Shown piece after piece: positions 56,976-64,000 of a stretch of 64,000 bases of DNA. How positions within the stretch are numbered: the first letter of the stretch is position 1; each line of letters opens with the position of its first letter. The notes beneath the pieces are model-generated. The model was not told the DNA's origin. It did no database searches and saw only the letters and a program-made list of their open reading frames with translations. Origin of the DNA: Synechococcus sp. BO 8801 (lineage in GTDB: Bacteria > Cyanobacteriota > Cyanobacteriia > PCC-6307 > Cyanobiaceae); the NCBI RefSeq assembly GCF_002252675.1, contig NZ_NQKY01000003.1, positions 124,001 through 188,000 of the forward strand, given 5' to 3'. Position numbers and translations under genes: made by a program.

Positions 56976-57766
56976 GGCTGCTGGTGCTGCTCTGGAGCCT
57001 GGGGCCGCTGCTCTGGCAGCTGCGCACCTCCCTGCTGCGCCCCGAGGCACTGGTGGCGCCGCTGCTGGAGGGGAACCCCTGGACGCTGGCCAACTACCAG
57101 CTGGTGCTCTCCGGCGACCCGCCCTTCTGGCGCTACCTGGGCAACAGCACCCTGGTGGCCCTGGCCACCACCCTGCTCACCCTGCTGCTGGCGGTGCCCT
57201 GCGCCTACGGACTGCAGCAGCAGCGCGGCCTGCTGCGCTGGGGCGTCGGCCTGGGACTTGTGGGAGCGGCGATGTTCCCCACCGTGCTGCTGTTCCTGGC
57301 CCTGCTGGAGATCGCCCGCCGCTTCGGCCTGGCCAATGACCTGCTGGCCCTGAGCCTGCCCTACGCGGGCCTGTCGCTGCCGCTGGCGGTGCTGCTGCTG
57401 CGGGCCGCCTTCGCCGACCTTCCCGTCGAGCTGGAGGACGCGGCCCGGCTGGAGGGGCTCGACCTCGGCCAACGGCTGCGGCACGTGCTGCTGCCCCTGC
57501 TGGGGCCGGCCCTGGCCAGCACGGGCATCCTGGTGTTCCTGGCCAGCTGGAACGAGTACGCCATCGCCCTCACCTGGATCAGCCGCAACGACCTGCTCAC
57601 CCTGCCGATCGCCATCGCCCGGATCGGCGGCGGCTCGGTGTTCACCATCCCCTACGGCGCCTTCGCCGCCGCCACGGTGCTGGGCAGCCTGCCCCTGCTG
57701 CTGCTGGTGCTGGTGGCCCAGCGGCCGATCGTCTCGGGTCTGACCCGCGGGGCGGTGAAGGGATGA
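56972..57766 (+). CDS. ggtD: sugar ABC transporter permease (GgtD-like)
   Basis: MalG-type permease of 264 residues. The first membrane segment (LLVLLWSLGPLLWQL) and the EAA loop in LPVELEDAARLEGLDLGQRL are visible, as is FLASWNEYAIALTWISRNDLLTLPIAI, a MalG-type C-terminal block. The ATG overlaps the stop of the preceding permease, and its own stop overlaps the ATPase start. Partner of the preceding permease. Confidence 0.82.
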   Translation: MRLLVLLWSLGPLLWQLRTSLLRPEALVAPLLEGNPWTLANYQLVLSGDPPFWRYLGNSTLVALATTLLTLLLAVPCAYGLQQQRGLLRWGVGLGLVGAAMFPTVLLFLALLEIARRFGLANDLLALSLPYAGLSLPLAVLLLRAAFADLPVELEDAARLEGLDLGQRLRHVLLPLLGPALASTGILVFLASWNEYAIALTWISRNDLLTLPIAIARIGGGSVFTIPYGAFAAATVLGSLPLLLLVLVAQRPIVSGLTRGAVKG

Positions 57767-58773
57767 ACACAGCCATCGGAGCCGGTCTGGAGCTGCGCCA
57801 GCTGTGCCGGGAGGTGGGGGGGCGCCGGCTGCTGGACCGGCTCGACCTGGCCGTCGCCCCCGGCGAATGCCTCGCCCTGCTCGGGCCGAGCGGCTGCGGC
57901 AAGTCCACCACCCTGCGTCTGGTGGCGGGGCTGGATCCCGCCAGTGCCGGCCAGGTGCTCCTGGACGGCCAGGACCTGGGCGCCCTCAGCCCGGGCGAAC
58001 GGCAGGTGGCGATGGTGTTCCAGAGCTACGCCCTCTACCCCCACCTGAGCGTGGAGGGCAACCTGGAACTGGGGCTGAAGGTGCGCGGCGTGGCCGGCGC
58101 CGAGCGCCAGCGGCGCCTCGGGGCCGTGCTCGAGATGCTGCAGCTCGAGGAGCTGCGACAGCGCCGGCCCGCCCAGCTCTCCGGCGGTCAGCGCCAGCGG
58201 GTGGCCCTGGCCCGGGCCCTGCTGCGCCAGCCGCGGATCATGCTGCTGGATGAGCCGATGAGCAACCTCGACGCCCAGCTGCGGGAGGAGCTGCGGCCGG
58301 AACTGCGGCGGCTGCTGTGCGGCCGGGAGCAGCCGGTGATCTACGTCACCCACGACCAGCAGGAGGCCGTGGGCATGGCCGACCGCATCGCCCTGCTCGA
58401 CGCCGGCCGGCTGCAGCAGGTGGGCAGCCCGCGGGAGCTCTACGCCGATCCGGCCAACCGCTTCGTGGCCTGCTTCCTGGGGCGGCCGGCGATCAACCTG
58501 CTGGCGATCGCGCCCGGGCGCCAGCTGGGCCTGCGGCCCGAGCACCTGCACCTGGCCGAGGACGGGCCGTTGGCGGCCCGGCTGCTGCGGCGCGAATGGT
58601 GGGGCCACCAGCAGCTTCTCTGGCTCGACAGCCGCTGGGGTCCCCTGCGGGTGCTCTGCGACCCCGAGGTGACGCTGCCGACGGAACCGCGCCTGGGCTG
58701 GCAGCGGCAGCATGAACTCTGGTTCGACCCCCTCAGCGGCGCCCGGCTCCATGGCCAGGGGCCCGTTTGGTAA
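57763..58773 (+). CDS. ggtA: sugar ABC transporter ATPase (GgtA-like, MsmK type)
   Basis: The 336-residue ATPase has Walker [10 protein letters not shown] at 41-49, the Q-loop in MVFQSYALYPHLSVEGNL, signature LSGGQRQRVALARALLRQ and Walker B IMLLDEPMSNLDAQL. The C-terminal regulatory domain (VACFLGRPAINLLAIAPGRQLGLRPEHLHLAEDG) is of the carbohydrate CUT1 kind, which favours sugars or glucosylglycerol over other solutes. It ends the four-gene operon 48 bases before rpmB. Confidence 0.86.
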   Translation: MNTAIGAGLELRQLCREVGGRRLLDRLDLAVAPGECLALLGPSGCGKSTTLRLVAGLDPASAGQVLLDGQDLGALSPGERQVAMVFQSYALYPHLSVEGNLELGLKVRGVAGAERQRRLGAVLEMLQLEELRQRRPAQLSGGQRQRVALARALLRQPRIMLLDEPMSNLDAQLREELRPELRRLLCGREQPVIYVTHDQQEAVGMADRIALLDAGRLQQVGSPRELYADPANRFVACFLGRPAINLLAIAPGRQLGLRPEHLHLAEDGPLAARLLRREWWGHQQLLWLDSRWGPLRVLCDPEVTLPTEPRLGWQRQHELWFDPLSGARLHGQGPVW

Positions 58774-58776
58774 AGT
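58771..58776 (+). promoter_or_regulatory. candidate -10 box TAAAGT for rpmB
   Basis: TAAAGT overlaps the TAA stop of the upstream ATPase gene and lies 45 bases before the rpmB ATG. Confidence 0.4.
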
Positions 58777-58821
58777 CGCAGGCTGGCTCAGGCCTGCATC
58801 GTCCACCGTCGTCACATCGTC

Positions 58822-59058
58822 ATGTCCCGGGTCTGTCAGCTCACCGGCAAGCGCGCCAACAACGGCATGGCCGTCAGCCATTCCCACGTGCGCACCAAGA
58901 AGCTGCAGCAGGTGAATCTGCAGGAGCGACGCCTGTGGTGGGCCGAGGGCAACCGCTTCGTGAAGCTGCGCGTGTCCACCCGCGCCCTCAAGACGATCCA
59001 GAAGAAGGGTCTCGGCGCCTACGCCAAGGAACTCGGCGTCAATCTGGCCAAGATCTGA
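58822..59058 (+). CDS. rpmB: ribosomal protein bL28
   Basis: bL28 is a 78-residue protein of the large ribosomal subunit. The family pattern is complete: [38 protein letters not shown], and [19 protein letters not shown]. Unlike zinc-type L28 it has a single N-terminal Cys. Length is normal. Confidence 0.97.
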   Translation: MSRVCQLTGKRANNGMAVSHSHVRTKKLQQVNLQERRLWWAEGNRFVKLRVSTRALKTIQKKGLGAYAKELGVNLAKI

Positions 59059-59081
59059 ACGGATCCCCCGGCCGGCCCCGC

Positions 59082-59087
59082 TAGGGT
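59082..59087 (+). promoter_or_regulatory. candidate -10 box TAGGGT for peroxiredoxin gene
   Basis: TAGGGT lies 24 bases before the GTG start. Confidence 0.4.
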
Positions 59088-59111
59088 CCGGCCCTGATCG
59101 AAGCTCTGGTT

Positions 59112-59681
59112 GTGGACCGCCGCACGTTTCTGGGGGGATCTCTGCTGGCCGCCCTCAGCCTGCTGGTCCGGCCGGACCGGGCCAAGGCCATGGGCGGCAC
59201 CCTTCCCGAGATCGGCCAGCCGGCCCCCGCCTTCGACCTTGACGGGGTTGCCCCGTCTGTGGACGGCACGGTCGTGCCGACGCACCTGGGCCAGGCGGAC
59301 TTCCGGGGCCGCTGGCTGGCCCTGTACTTCTATCCCAAGGACTTCACCAGCGGCTGCACCCTCGAAGCCCGCGGCTTCCAGAGGGACCTGGAGGGATTCC
59401 ATGCCCGCAACGCCGAGGTGGTGGGGGTGAGTGCCGATGACCCGGACGCGCACCTGTCGTTCTGCGGCAGCGAGGGTCTGGCCTACCCGCTGCTGTCGGA
59501 TGCGGGCGGGGCCACCAGCCGCCGCTACGGCTCCTGGCTGGCGCCGTTCTCAGCGCGTCACACGTTTCTGATCGACCCGGACGGGGTGCTGCGGGCCAGC
59601 TGGGTGGCGGTGCGACCGTCCGGCCACAGCCAGGAGGTGCTCGCCGAACTGGTCCGCCTGCAGGGGGAGACGGCGGGCTGA
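59112..59681 (+). CDS. PrxQ/Bcp-type peroxiredoxin with Tat-like signal
   Basis: Peroxiredoxins reduce peroxides with a peroxidatic cysteine. The 189 residues begin with MDRRTFLGGSLLAALSLL, a twin-arginine signal motif, so the mature enzyme is probably lumenal or periplasmic. The active site is FYPKDFTSGCTLEARGFQRD with Cys82. The resolving Cys five residues later, usual in PrxQ, is missing; Cys118 in SFCGSEGL could serve instead. A GTG start is used. It converges on csaB with a 4-base gap and a shared hairpin. Confidence 0.88.
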   Translation: MDRRTFLGGSLLAALSLLVRPDRAKAMGGTLPEIGQPAPAFDLDGVAPSVDGTVVPTHLGQADFRGRWLALYFYPKDFTSGCTLEARGFQRDLEGFHARNAEVVGVSADDPDAHLSFCGSEGLAYPLLSDAGGATSRRYGSWLAPFSARHTFLIDPDGVLRASWVAVRPSGHSQEVLAELVRLQGETAG

Positions 59682-59692
59682 GCCGTCAGCCC
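59675..59692. terminator. bidirectional hairpin across two convergent stop codons
   Basis: GGGCTGA (59675-59681) pairs perfectly with TCAGCCC (59686-59692) around a 4-base loop (GCCG). Both arms end in the TGA stops of the convergent peroxiredoxin and csaB genes. Only TT follows on the plus side. Confidence 0.5.
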
Positions 59693-60717
59693 TTCAGGGT
59701 GTCCAGCACCGCCCGGTGCACCTGGCTCTCCTGACGCAGGGCGGCGATGCCGGCCGGATCCGGTGGCTGGTCGAGCACGGCGGCCCAGCTGTGCTGGAGG
59801 CCTGGGGGCGGCGCAGCCTCCAGGTCGTGGCAGGGGCAACCGATGCCGGCGGCCGCGGCGGCCACCTTGGGGTCGTAGCTGAGGGCGGCGCAGGGGCTGC
59901 CCGCCAGGGCCGCCAGAATCAGGCCGTGGAGCCGCATGGCCAGCACCAGGCCCGCCTGGGCGAAAGCGTCCATGGCCTCCTGCGGCGTCGCGGCCGCCAG
60001 CTCCCGGCTGCGGGCGGCGAGGGCCGGCCCCACCAGACCCTGCCCGCTGAGGTCGGCCAGCAGTCCCCGGTCCTGGTCCTGGTGGAAGGGCAGCCAGAGC
60101 ACCTGCCGGTCGGCGGCCACCACCAGCCCCTCGAGGGCCTGCAGGTAGGGCCGCCAGGCCGCGGCATCGAGCTGGCGCACCGGCCGGAAGCAGACCACGA
60201 TCGGCCCGCCCCTGCCGTTCCAGACCCTGGCGGGCAGGGCCCAGACCGGATCGCTCCCCACGCCGGCCGCCACCCCCCATTCCCTCGCCTGGGCTGCGGA
60301 AGCCGGGTCCCGCCAGCTGATCGCCGTGGCCAGGGGCAGGAGTCCCCGCACCAGCAGCCGGCTGCGGCGACGGCGCAGGGGGCCCAGCCCCTGGCCCCAG
60401 AGGAGCACGGGCTTGCCCCGACTCCGGGCGGCCAGCATCAGGGCGCCGTAGTACAGGAGGCTGCGGAAGCTGGTGGCGTCCTGGAGCAGGCTGCCGCCGC
60501 CGAGCACCAGGGCGTCGCAACGGCCCAGGGCGGCCAGGACCCCTTTCAGGCGGCGGCGGTCGGTGGTCTCCACCCCGAAACGCTCCCGCACCAGGGCCTG
60601 GTCATGGGCCGTGACCAGGGGACGGCAACCGGCCGGCAGCTGACCCAGCAGCACCTCCAGCAGGGCATCGTCACCGAGGTTGTGCTCTCCGTAATAGCCG
60701 CAGATCAGAGCACGCAT
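59686..60717 (-). CDS. csaB: polysaccharide pyruvyl transferase CsaB
   Basis: CsaB adds pyruvate ketals to cell-wall-linked polysaccharide, a modification that anchors S-layer-type proteins. The 343 residues have the family pattern: CGYYGEHNLGDDALLEVLLG at the start, ALVLGGGSLLQDATSFRSL, VLLWGQGLGPLRR, and a C-terminal RLHGLILAALAGSPCAALSYD with the conserved RLH. The gene may bear on how surface proteins, including the secreted ones at 35-40 kb, attach to the envelope; that link is inference. It is divergent from the DUF2499 gene. Confidence 0.88.
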   Translation of the reverse strand: MRALICGYYGEHNLGDDALLEVLLGQLPAGCRPLVTAHDQALVRERFGVETTDRRRLKGVLAALGRCDALVLGGGSLLQDATSFRSLLYYGALMLAARSRGKPVLLWGQGLGPLRRRRSRLLVRGLLPLATAISWRDPASAAQAREWGVAAGVGSDPVWALPARVWNGRGGPIVVCFRPVRQLDAAAWRPYLQALEGLVVAADRQVLWLPFHQDQDRGLLADLSGQGLVGPALAARSRELAAATPQEAMDAFAQAGLVLAMRLHGLILAALAGSPCAALSYDPKVAAAAAGIGCPCHDLEAAPPPGLQHSWAAVLDQPPDPAGIAALRQESQVHRAVLDTLKG

Positions 60718-60740
60718 CCGACGCAGCGGTGGTTCCGGCT

Positions 60741-60753
60741 CCGTACATTACGG
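60741..60753. promoter_or_regulatory. shared divergent promoter dyad, csaB / DUF2499
   Basis: CCGTACATTACGG holds an inverted repeat CCGTA/TACGG with 3 bases between. It contains TACATT on the plus strand (23 bases before the DUF2499 ATG) and TAATGT on the minus strand (27 bases before csaB), so two -10 boxes overlap. Confidence 0.45.
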
Positions 60754-60772
60754 ATCGCACCAGGCCCCGCCC

Positions 60773-61090
60773 ATGCACGCGCTGTCGCTGCCCACCTGGT
60801 GGATCCACATCACCTCGGTGCTGGAGTGGATGCTGGCGATCCTGGCCGTGCAGGCCTTCGGCAGCCGGCGGCGGGAGGGGGGCTGGCGCTGGCTGGCCCT
60901 GGCGATGGTGCCGGCGCTGGTGAGCGCCATGGCCGCCTGCACCTGGCATCTGTTCGACAACAGCGAGGCCCTCAGGGGCCTGGTGGTGCTGCAGGCCGCC
61001 CTCACCGCCGTTGGCAACGGGGCCATGGCCCTGGCCGCCTGGAACCTGCTGCGCCAGCAGCGGCTCTCCCCGGAGGACGAAGCCTCGTGA
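60773..61090 (+). CDS. DUF2499 (Ycf49-like) membrane protein
   Basis: This 105-residue integral membrane protein matches DUF2499, the Ycf49-like family of cyanobacteria and plastids, function unknown. It has about three hydrophobic segments: LPTWWIHITSVLEWMLAILAV, WLALAMVPALVSAMAACTWH and VLQAALTAVGNGAMALAAWN. The LFDNSEALRGLVVLQ block is characteristic. Its TGA overlaps the GTG of the next gene, so the two should be co-translated. Confidence 0.82.
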   Translation: MHALSLPTWWIHITSVLEWMLAILAVQAFGSRRREGGWRWLALAMVPALVSAMAACTWHLFDNSEALRGLVVLQAALTAVGNGAMALAAWNLLRQQRLSPEDEAS

Positions 61091-61446
61091 CCCTGCCCCT
61101 GGCCGCCTGGTTCCAGGGCCTCGGCGCCATCGATCCGGCCCCGTTCTTCGTGCTCTCCCTGCTCCCTTACCTGGCCTTCCTGTGGTGGGCCCGCCAGGTG
61201 CGGGCCTTTCCCCGGCTGGCGCTGCGGGGATTCCAGCTGACGCTGCTGTTCGTGGCGGTCACGATCGCCGCCGCGGTGGTGGCCCAGCAGGTCTACGGCC
61301 GGCAGCTGGCGGACGTCGATCCCCTGCACGGCGGTGCCGAAGCCTTCCTGACCCTCAGCAACCTGGTGGTGCTGCTGGGGTTCCGGCTGCTCCCTGCGGA
61401 ACCCCCGGCGGCGGGTTCTGCCGGCACCCAGGTCAACAAGTCTTAA
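61087..61446 (+). CDS. DUF3593 membrane protein
   Basis: This 119-residue protein with about three membrane segments (PFFVLSLLPYLAFLWWARQV, LTLLFVAVTIAAAVVAQQVY, LTLSNLVVLLGFRLLP) matches DUF3593, a cyanobacterial and plastid family that commonly neighbours DUF2499. The conserved DPLHGGAEAFLTLSNL block is present. The start is a GTG overlapping the upstream TGA. A role in thylakoid biogenesis is plausible from distribution only. Confidence 0.8.
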   Translation: MTLPLAAWFQGLGAIDPAPFFVLSLLPYLAFLWWARQVRAFPRLALRGFQLTLLFVAVTIAAAVVAQQVYGRQLADVDPLHGGAEAFLTLSNLVVLLGFRLLPAEPPAAGSAGTQVNKS

Positions 61447-61501
61447 GTGGGCGGGGCACAGGTCGCCCTGACCCGGAAGATGGGGCGTCGGCAAGTGCAT
61501 C

Positions 61502-61759
61502 ATGATCGCTCCTCTCCTGGCCATGGCTCCCGCTTCGATCAGCTGGTCCCCGAAGGTGGCCCTGGTCATGATCGTCTGCAACGTCATCGCCATCGCCATC
61601 GGCAAGGCCACCATCCAGCAGCAGAAAGAGGGCCTCAAGCTGCCCAGCGACAACTTCTTCGGCGGCTTCAGCCATGGCGCCATGCTCGGCACCACCAGCC
61701 TGGGCCACATCCTGGGCATGGGCGCGATCCTGGGTCTGGCCTCCCGCGGCGTCCTCTGA
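61502..61759 (+). CDS. psaK: photosystem I reaction centre subunit PsaK
   Basis: PsaK is a small two-helix subunit at the edge of photosystem I, involved in antenna binding and state transitions. The 85 residues show helices at VALVMIVCNVIAIAIG and GTTSLGHILGMGAILGLAS with the connecting QQKEGLKLPSDNFFGGFS loop. Length and pattern are those of cyanobacterial PsaK. No clear -10 box was found upstream. Confidence 0.94.
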   Translation: MIAPLLAMAPASISWSPKVALVMIVCNVIAIAIGKATIQQQKEGLKLPSDNFFGGFSHGAMLGTTSLGHILGMGAILGLASRGVL

Positions 61760-61771
61760 GCTCTCAGCGCC
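61748..61771. terminator. imperfect bidirectional hairpin at psaK / oxidoreductase junction
   Basis: CTGA (61756-61759) pairs with TCAG (61764-61767) and, after a bulge, GGCG (61748-61751) with CGCC (61768-61771). Both stop codons lie in the inner stem. Weaker than the similar elements elsewhere. Confidence 0.3.
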
Positions 61772-63017
61772 AGCCGAGCAGGTACGGCAGCGCCCTGAGG
61801 CCGTACCGCTCGAACCGATAACCGAACAGCAGGGCTGAGAGATCCTCCGCCCTGCGGCTCTCCAGCCCCCGCAACACCCGGTCCAGACGGCCATCGGCCC
61901 CGGGGCTGTTCAGGCCCAGCCACGTGCGCCGTGCCAGCCGGCCGCTGAGCGACCAGCGCCAGCCCAAGGCTCGACGCAGTTGCGGCGCGTAGTCCCGCAG
62001 GGCCCGCTGAGCCTGCTGCCCCGAGGAGGAACGCTCCGGGGCCGTAAGGGCCCGCTGCAGCAGGGGCGCCAGCACGGCGCTGCTGGTGAGGGCGTGGCGA
62101 ATCCCTTCGCCGCCGAGCAGGTTGGCGGTGCTGACCGCATCCCCCAGCCCCACCAGCCGGCCCCGCTGGTGTGGCTCCCGGCGCCGGATCGTGCTGCGCA
62201 CCAGGCCGCCGTGGCGGTCGAGCACCTCGAAGGGCTCGCCGCCCGCCCCTTCGTCCGCCAACAGCCGGCGGCCCAGGTCGGCGATCAGACCTCCCAGGGG
62301 CGGCTGGCGCCGCTGGCCATCCACCAGCCGGCAGACACCGAGCTTCAGCACCCCGGGCTGCATCGGAAAGATCCAGCCGTAACCCTGGGGCACCCAGTCG
62401 CTGCCCAGGCAGAAGCTGAGCCGGTCGGCCCAGCGCTCCCAGCAGGAAGGGGACACTCGCAGCAGCCACTCAAGGCCGGCGGCCCGCACCAGAGCATCGC
62501 GGCGGCGGTCCGTCACCGGCGGATCCCCCAGCAGGGCCCGCTCGTGGCCGCTGGCATCCACGGTCCATTCGCTGCTGACCTCAAGGGTGCTGCCATCGGA
62601 GCGGCGCAGCATGGTCACCACCTGCTCGCCCTCCTGGCGGCTGGAGCAGGCGTGCAGGCCAAGGTGCACCCGGCCGCCCCAGCGGCGGCACTGCTCGGCC
62701 TGCCAGCGGCGCAGGGCGCCGAAATCCAGCACCACCCCGAGGGGATGCGGGGCGGCCCAGCGCCGGGTGGCGGCCCCGGGCCCGATCAGCTGCCATTCCC
62801 GCCAGCGGCTGCCCACCACCTCCGCCGGCAGGCCCAGGCTGGTCATGGTCTCGATCGGCAGGGCGGCGCTGCTGAAGGCGGAGCGGCTCAGGTCGTCGAG
62901 CCGGTCGACCAGCACCACATCCACCCCCTGGAGGGCCAGACGCCGGGCCAGGTCACCGCCGGACGGTCCGGCCCCCACCACCAGCACCTGGCAGCGGAGG
63001 GACGACTCAGACGGCAA
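61764..63017 (-). CDS. FAD-dependent oxidoreductase, geranylgeranyl-reductase-like
   Basis: The 417-residue flavoprotein starts with the FAD-binding [20 protein letters not shown] fold. A second FAD motif, [21 protein letters not shown], is in the C-terminal half, and [20 protein letters not shown] lies between. The pattern is that of geranylgeranyl-reductase and related aromatic-ring hydroxylase flavoproteins. The gene overlaps the 3' end of dxs by 11 bases, so an isoprenoid role is plausible but unproven. It converges on psaK. Confidence 0.8.
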   Translation of the reverse strand: MPSESSLRCQVLVVGAGPSGGDLARRLALQGVDVVLVDRLDDLSRSAFSSAALPIETMTSLGLPAEVVGSRWREWQLIGPGAATRRWAAPHPLGVVLDFGALRRWQAEQCRRWGGRVHLGLHACSSRQEGEQVVTMLRRSDGSTLEVSSEWTVDASGHERALLGDPPVTDRRRDALVRAAGLEWLLRVSPSCWERWADRLSFCLGSDWVPQGYGWIFPMQPGVLKLGVCRLVDGQRRQPPLGGLIADLGRRLLADEGAGGEPFEVLDRHGGLVRSTIRRREPHQRGRLVGLGDAVSTANLLGGEGIRHALTSSAVLAPLLQRALTAPERSSSGQQAQRALRDYAPQLRRALGWRWSLSGRLARRTWLGLNSPGADGRLDRVLRGLESRRAEDLSALLFGYRFERYGLRALPYLLGWR

Positions 63018-64000
63018 GGGCGGTGGGAACGGTGGCGCGGAAGACGGGCCCGAAGCGTTCGAGGATGCGATCGGCCATCTGGGAGGGGGTCAGCCCCAGC
63101 TTCTCCTTGCTCTGGTCGGGGCTGGCGTGGTCCACCAGGACATCGGGGATGCCGATACGCAGGACCGGCACGGGCAGATCGTGGTCGTTGAGGGATTCCA
63201 CCACGGCGGCACCGAAACCACCGGGCAGGGCCCCCTCCTCCATCGTCACGACCCGGCCGATGCGGCGGGCCAGGGGCAGGATCAGCGCCTCGTCGAGGGG
63301 CCGCAGGAAGCGGGCATTGACCACCGCCGCCCGCAGACCCTTCTCCTGCAGCAGACCGGCGGTGGCCATCGCCGGAGCCACCATGGCGCCGTAGGCCACG
63401 ATGAGCACGTCATCGCCGTCGGTGAGCAGCTCACCGCGGCCGATCTCCAGGGGCTGCCAGCCCTCGTCCATCAGCGGCACGCCCTCCCCTTCGCCGCGGG
63501 GAATCCGGATGGCACAGGGGCCGTCATGGGCGATCGAGGTGACGAGCATGCGCTGCAGTTCGGCCTCATCCTTCGGGGCCATGACCGTGAAATTGGGCAC
63601 GGCCCGCAGGTAGCTGATGTCGTACTGGCCCTGGTGGGTGGGGCCGTCGGCGCCGACGATGCCGGCCCGGTCGAGCACGAAGGTGACCGGCAGCTTCTGG
63701 ATGCCCACGTCGTGGATGAGCTGGTCGTAGGCCCGCTGCAGGAAGGTGCTGTAGATCGCCACCACCGGCCGCAGGCCCTCACAGGCCATGCCGGCCGCCA
63801 TAGTGACGGCGTGCTGCTCGGCGATGCCGACGTCGAAGTACTGCTGGGGCAGGGCCTTCTCCAGCAGATCCAGGCCCGTGCCGGTGGCCATGGCGGCGGT
63901 GATGCCCACCACCCGGGAATCCTGCTCGCAGATCTTGACCAGCGTCTGGCCGAAAACCTTGCTCCAGCTGGGGGGCTTGGGCTTGCTGGAGGGGTAGGCC
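63007..64000 (-). CDS. dxs: 1-deoxy-D-xylulose-5-phosphate synthase, 3' part
   Basis: Only the C-terminal 330 residues are in the window; the frame remains open to the window edge. Dxs joins pyruvate and glyceraldehyde-3-phosphate to start the MEP pathway of isoprenoids. The transketolase pyrimidine domain is seen in [14 protein letters not shown] and [21 protein letters not shown], with [20 protein letters not shown] and [20 protein letters not shown]. The C-terminal domain ends at [15 protein letters not shown]. It is upstream of, and coupled to, the FAD oxidoreductase. Confidence 0.95.
   Translation of the reverse strand, partial: AYPSSKPKPPSWSKVFGQTLVKICEQDSRVVGITAAMATGTGLDLLEKALPQQYFDVGIAEQHAVTMAAGMACEGLRPVVAIYSTFLQRAYDQLIHDVGIQKLPVTFVLDRAGIVGADGPTHQGQYDISYLRAVPNFTVMAPKDEAELQRMLVTSIAHDGPCAIRIPRGEGEGVPLMDEGWQPLEIGRGELLTDGDDVLIVAYGAMVAPAMATAGLLQEKGLRAAVVNARFLRPLDEALILPLARRIGRVVTMEEGALPGGFGAAVVESLNDHDLPVPVLRIGIPDVLVDHASPDQSKEKLGLTPSQMADRILERFGPVFRATVPTALAV

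Noticed and set aside
29392-58511. HIP1 octamer GCGATCGC (29392, 29688, 35207, 52054, 58504)
   Set aside because: Five copies noticed is not clearly more than expected for a GC-rich 64-kb window by rough estimate, so no enrichment is claimed.

Overview
The window is chromosomal DNA from a GC-rich picocyanobacterium, most like Cyanobium or a high-GC Synechococcus. The cyanobacterial markers are psaK, ycf35 (DUF1257), ycf49-like DUF2499, DUF3593, DUF1995, DUF4330, DUF3110, hemJ, an Hfq-like protein divergent from dapF, a DnaK with a long acidic/basic tail, and a glucosylglycerol-type sugar ABC transporter. Coding density is very high. Genes often overlap by ATGA or GTGA, GTG and TTG starts are common, and I see no insertion sequence, prophage, CRISPR array or rRNA.

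Layout. 1-2.3 kb: 3' part of cobN and a conserved hypothetical. 2.3-6.5 kb (minus strand): flavin reductase, uvrC, an exported Cys-containing protein, hemJ and a PHP phosphoesterase. 6.5-8 kb: coaD and a coiled-coil protein. 8-13 kb (minus): dapF, cysteine desulfurase, DUF1995, DUF4330 and a PBP4-type carboxypeptidase. 13-16 kb: Hfq-like protein and leuS. 15.9-19.5 kb (minus): pgi, adhC and fghA, which together cover sugar-phosphate metabolism and glutathione-dependent formaldehyde oxidation. 19.8-25.3 kb: DUF1402-like protein, amidase, M61 peptidase, ycf35, purN and argC. 25.4-27.2 kb: ribBA.

The accessory region is 27.2-40.7 kb. A minus-strand operon encodes a 903-residue protein of about 18 degenerate repeats, a 687-residue RTX protein, a parvulin-like foldase, an ABC exporter with a degenerate cyclic-nucleotide fold and a C39-like domain, and an HlyD adaptor. 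A convergent gene encodes an 849-residue RTX-like protein. I read this as a type I secretion system packed with its own cell-surface or exported cargo. It is the most unusual part of the window. The operon is preceded by a 659-base, relatively AT-rich non-coding stretch.

40.7-49.6 kb returns to housekeeping: cyclophilin, mtnP, murQ, DUF3110, the dnaK-dnaJ pair, then pstC-pstA-pstB with a candidate Pho box between dnaK and pstC. A tRNA-Ser(GGA) and its terminator follow at 49.7-49.8 kb. 49.9-54.7 kb has a 2Fe-2S ferredoxin, an inositol-phosphatase family enzyme, hisZ, a 4Fe-4S ferredoxin and htpG. 54.7-58.8 kb is a four-gene compatible-solute/sugar ABC importer. 58.8-64 kb has rpmB, a Tat-type peroxiredoxin, csaB, DUF2499, DUF3593, psaK, an FAD oxidoreductase and the 3' part of dxs.

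Two patterns recur outside genes. Hexamers of the form TANNNT, often TAGGNT, lie 6-45 bases before start codons and look like -10 boxes; two of them overlap the upstream gene's TAG stop. Several convergent gene pairs share a hairpin whose arms contain both stop codons.
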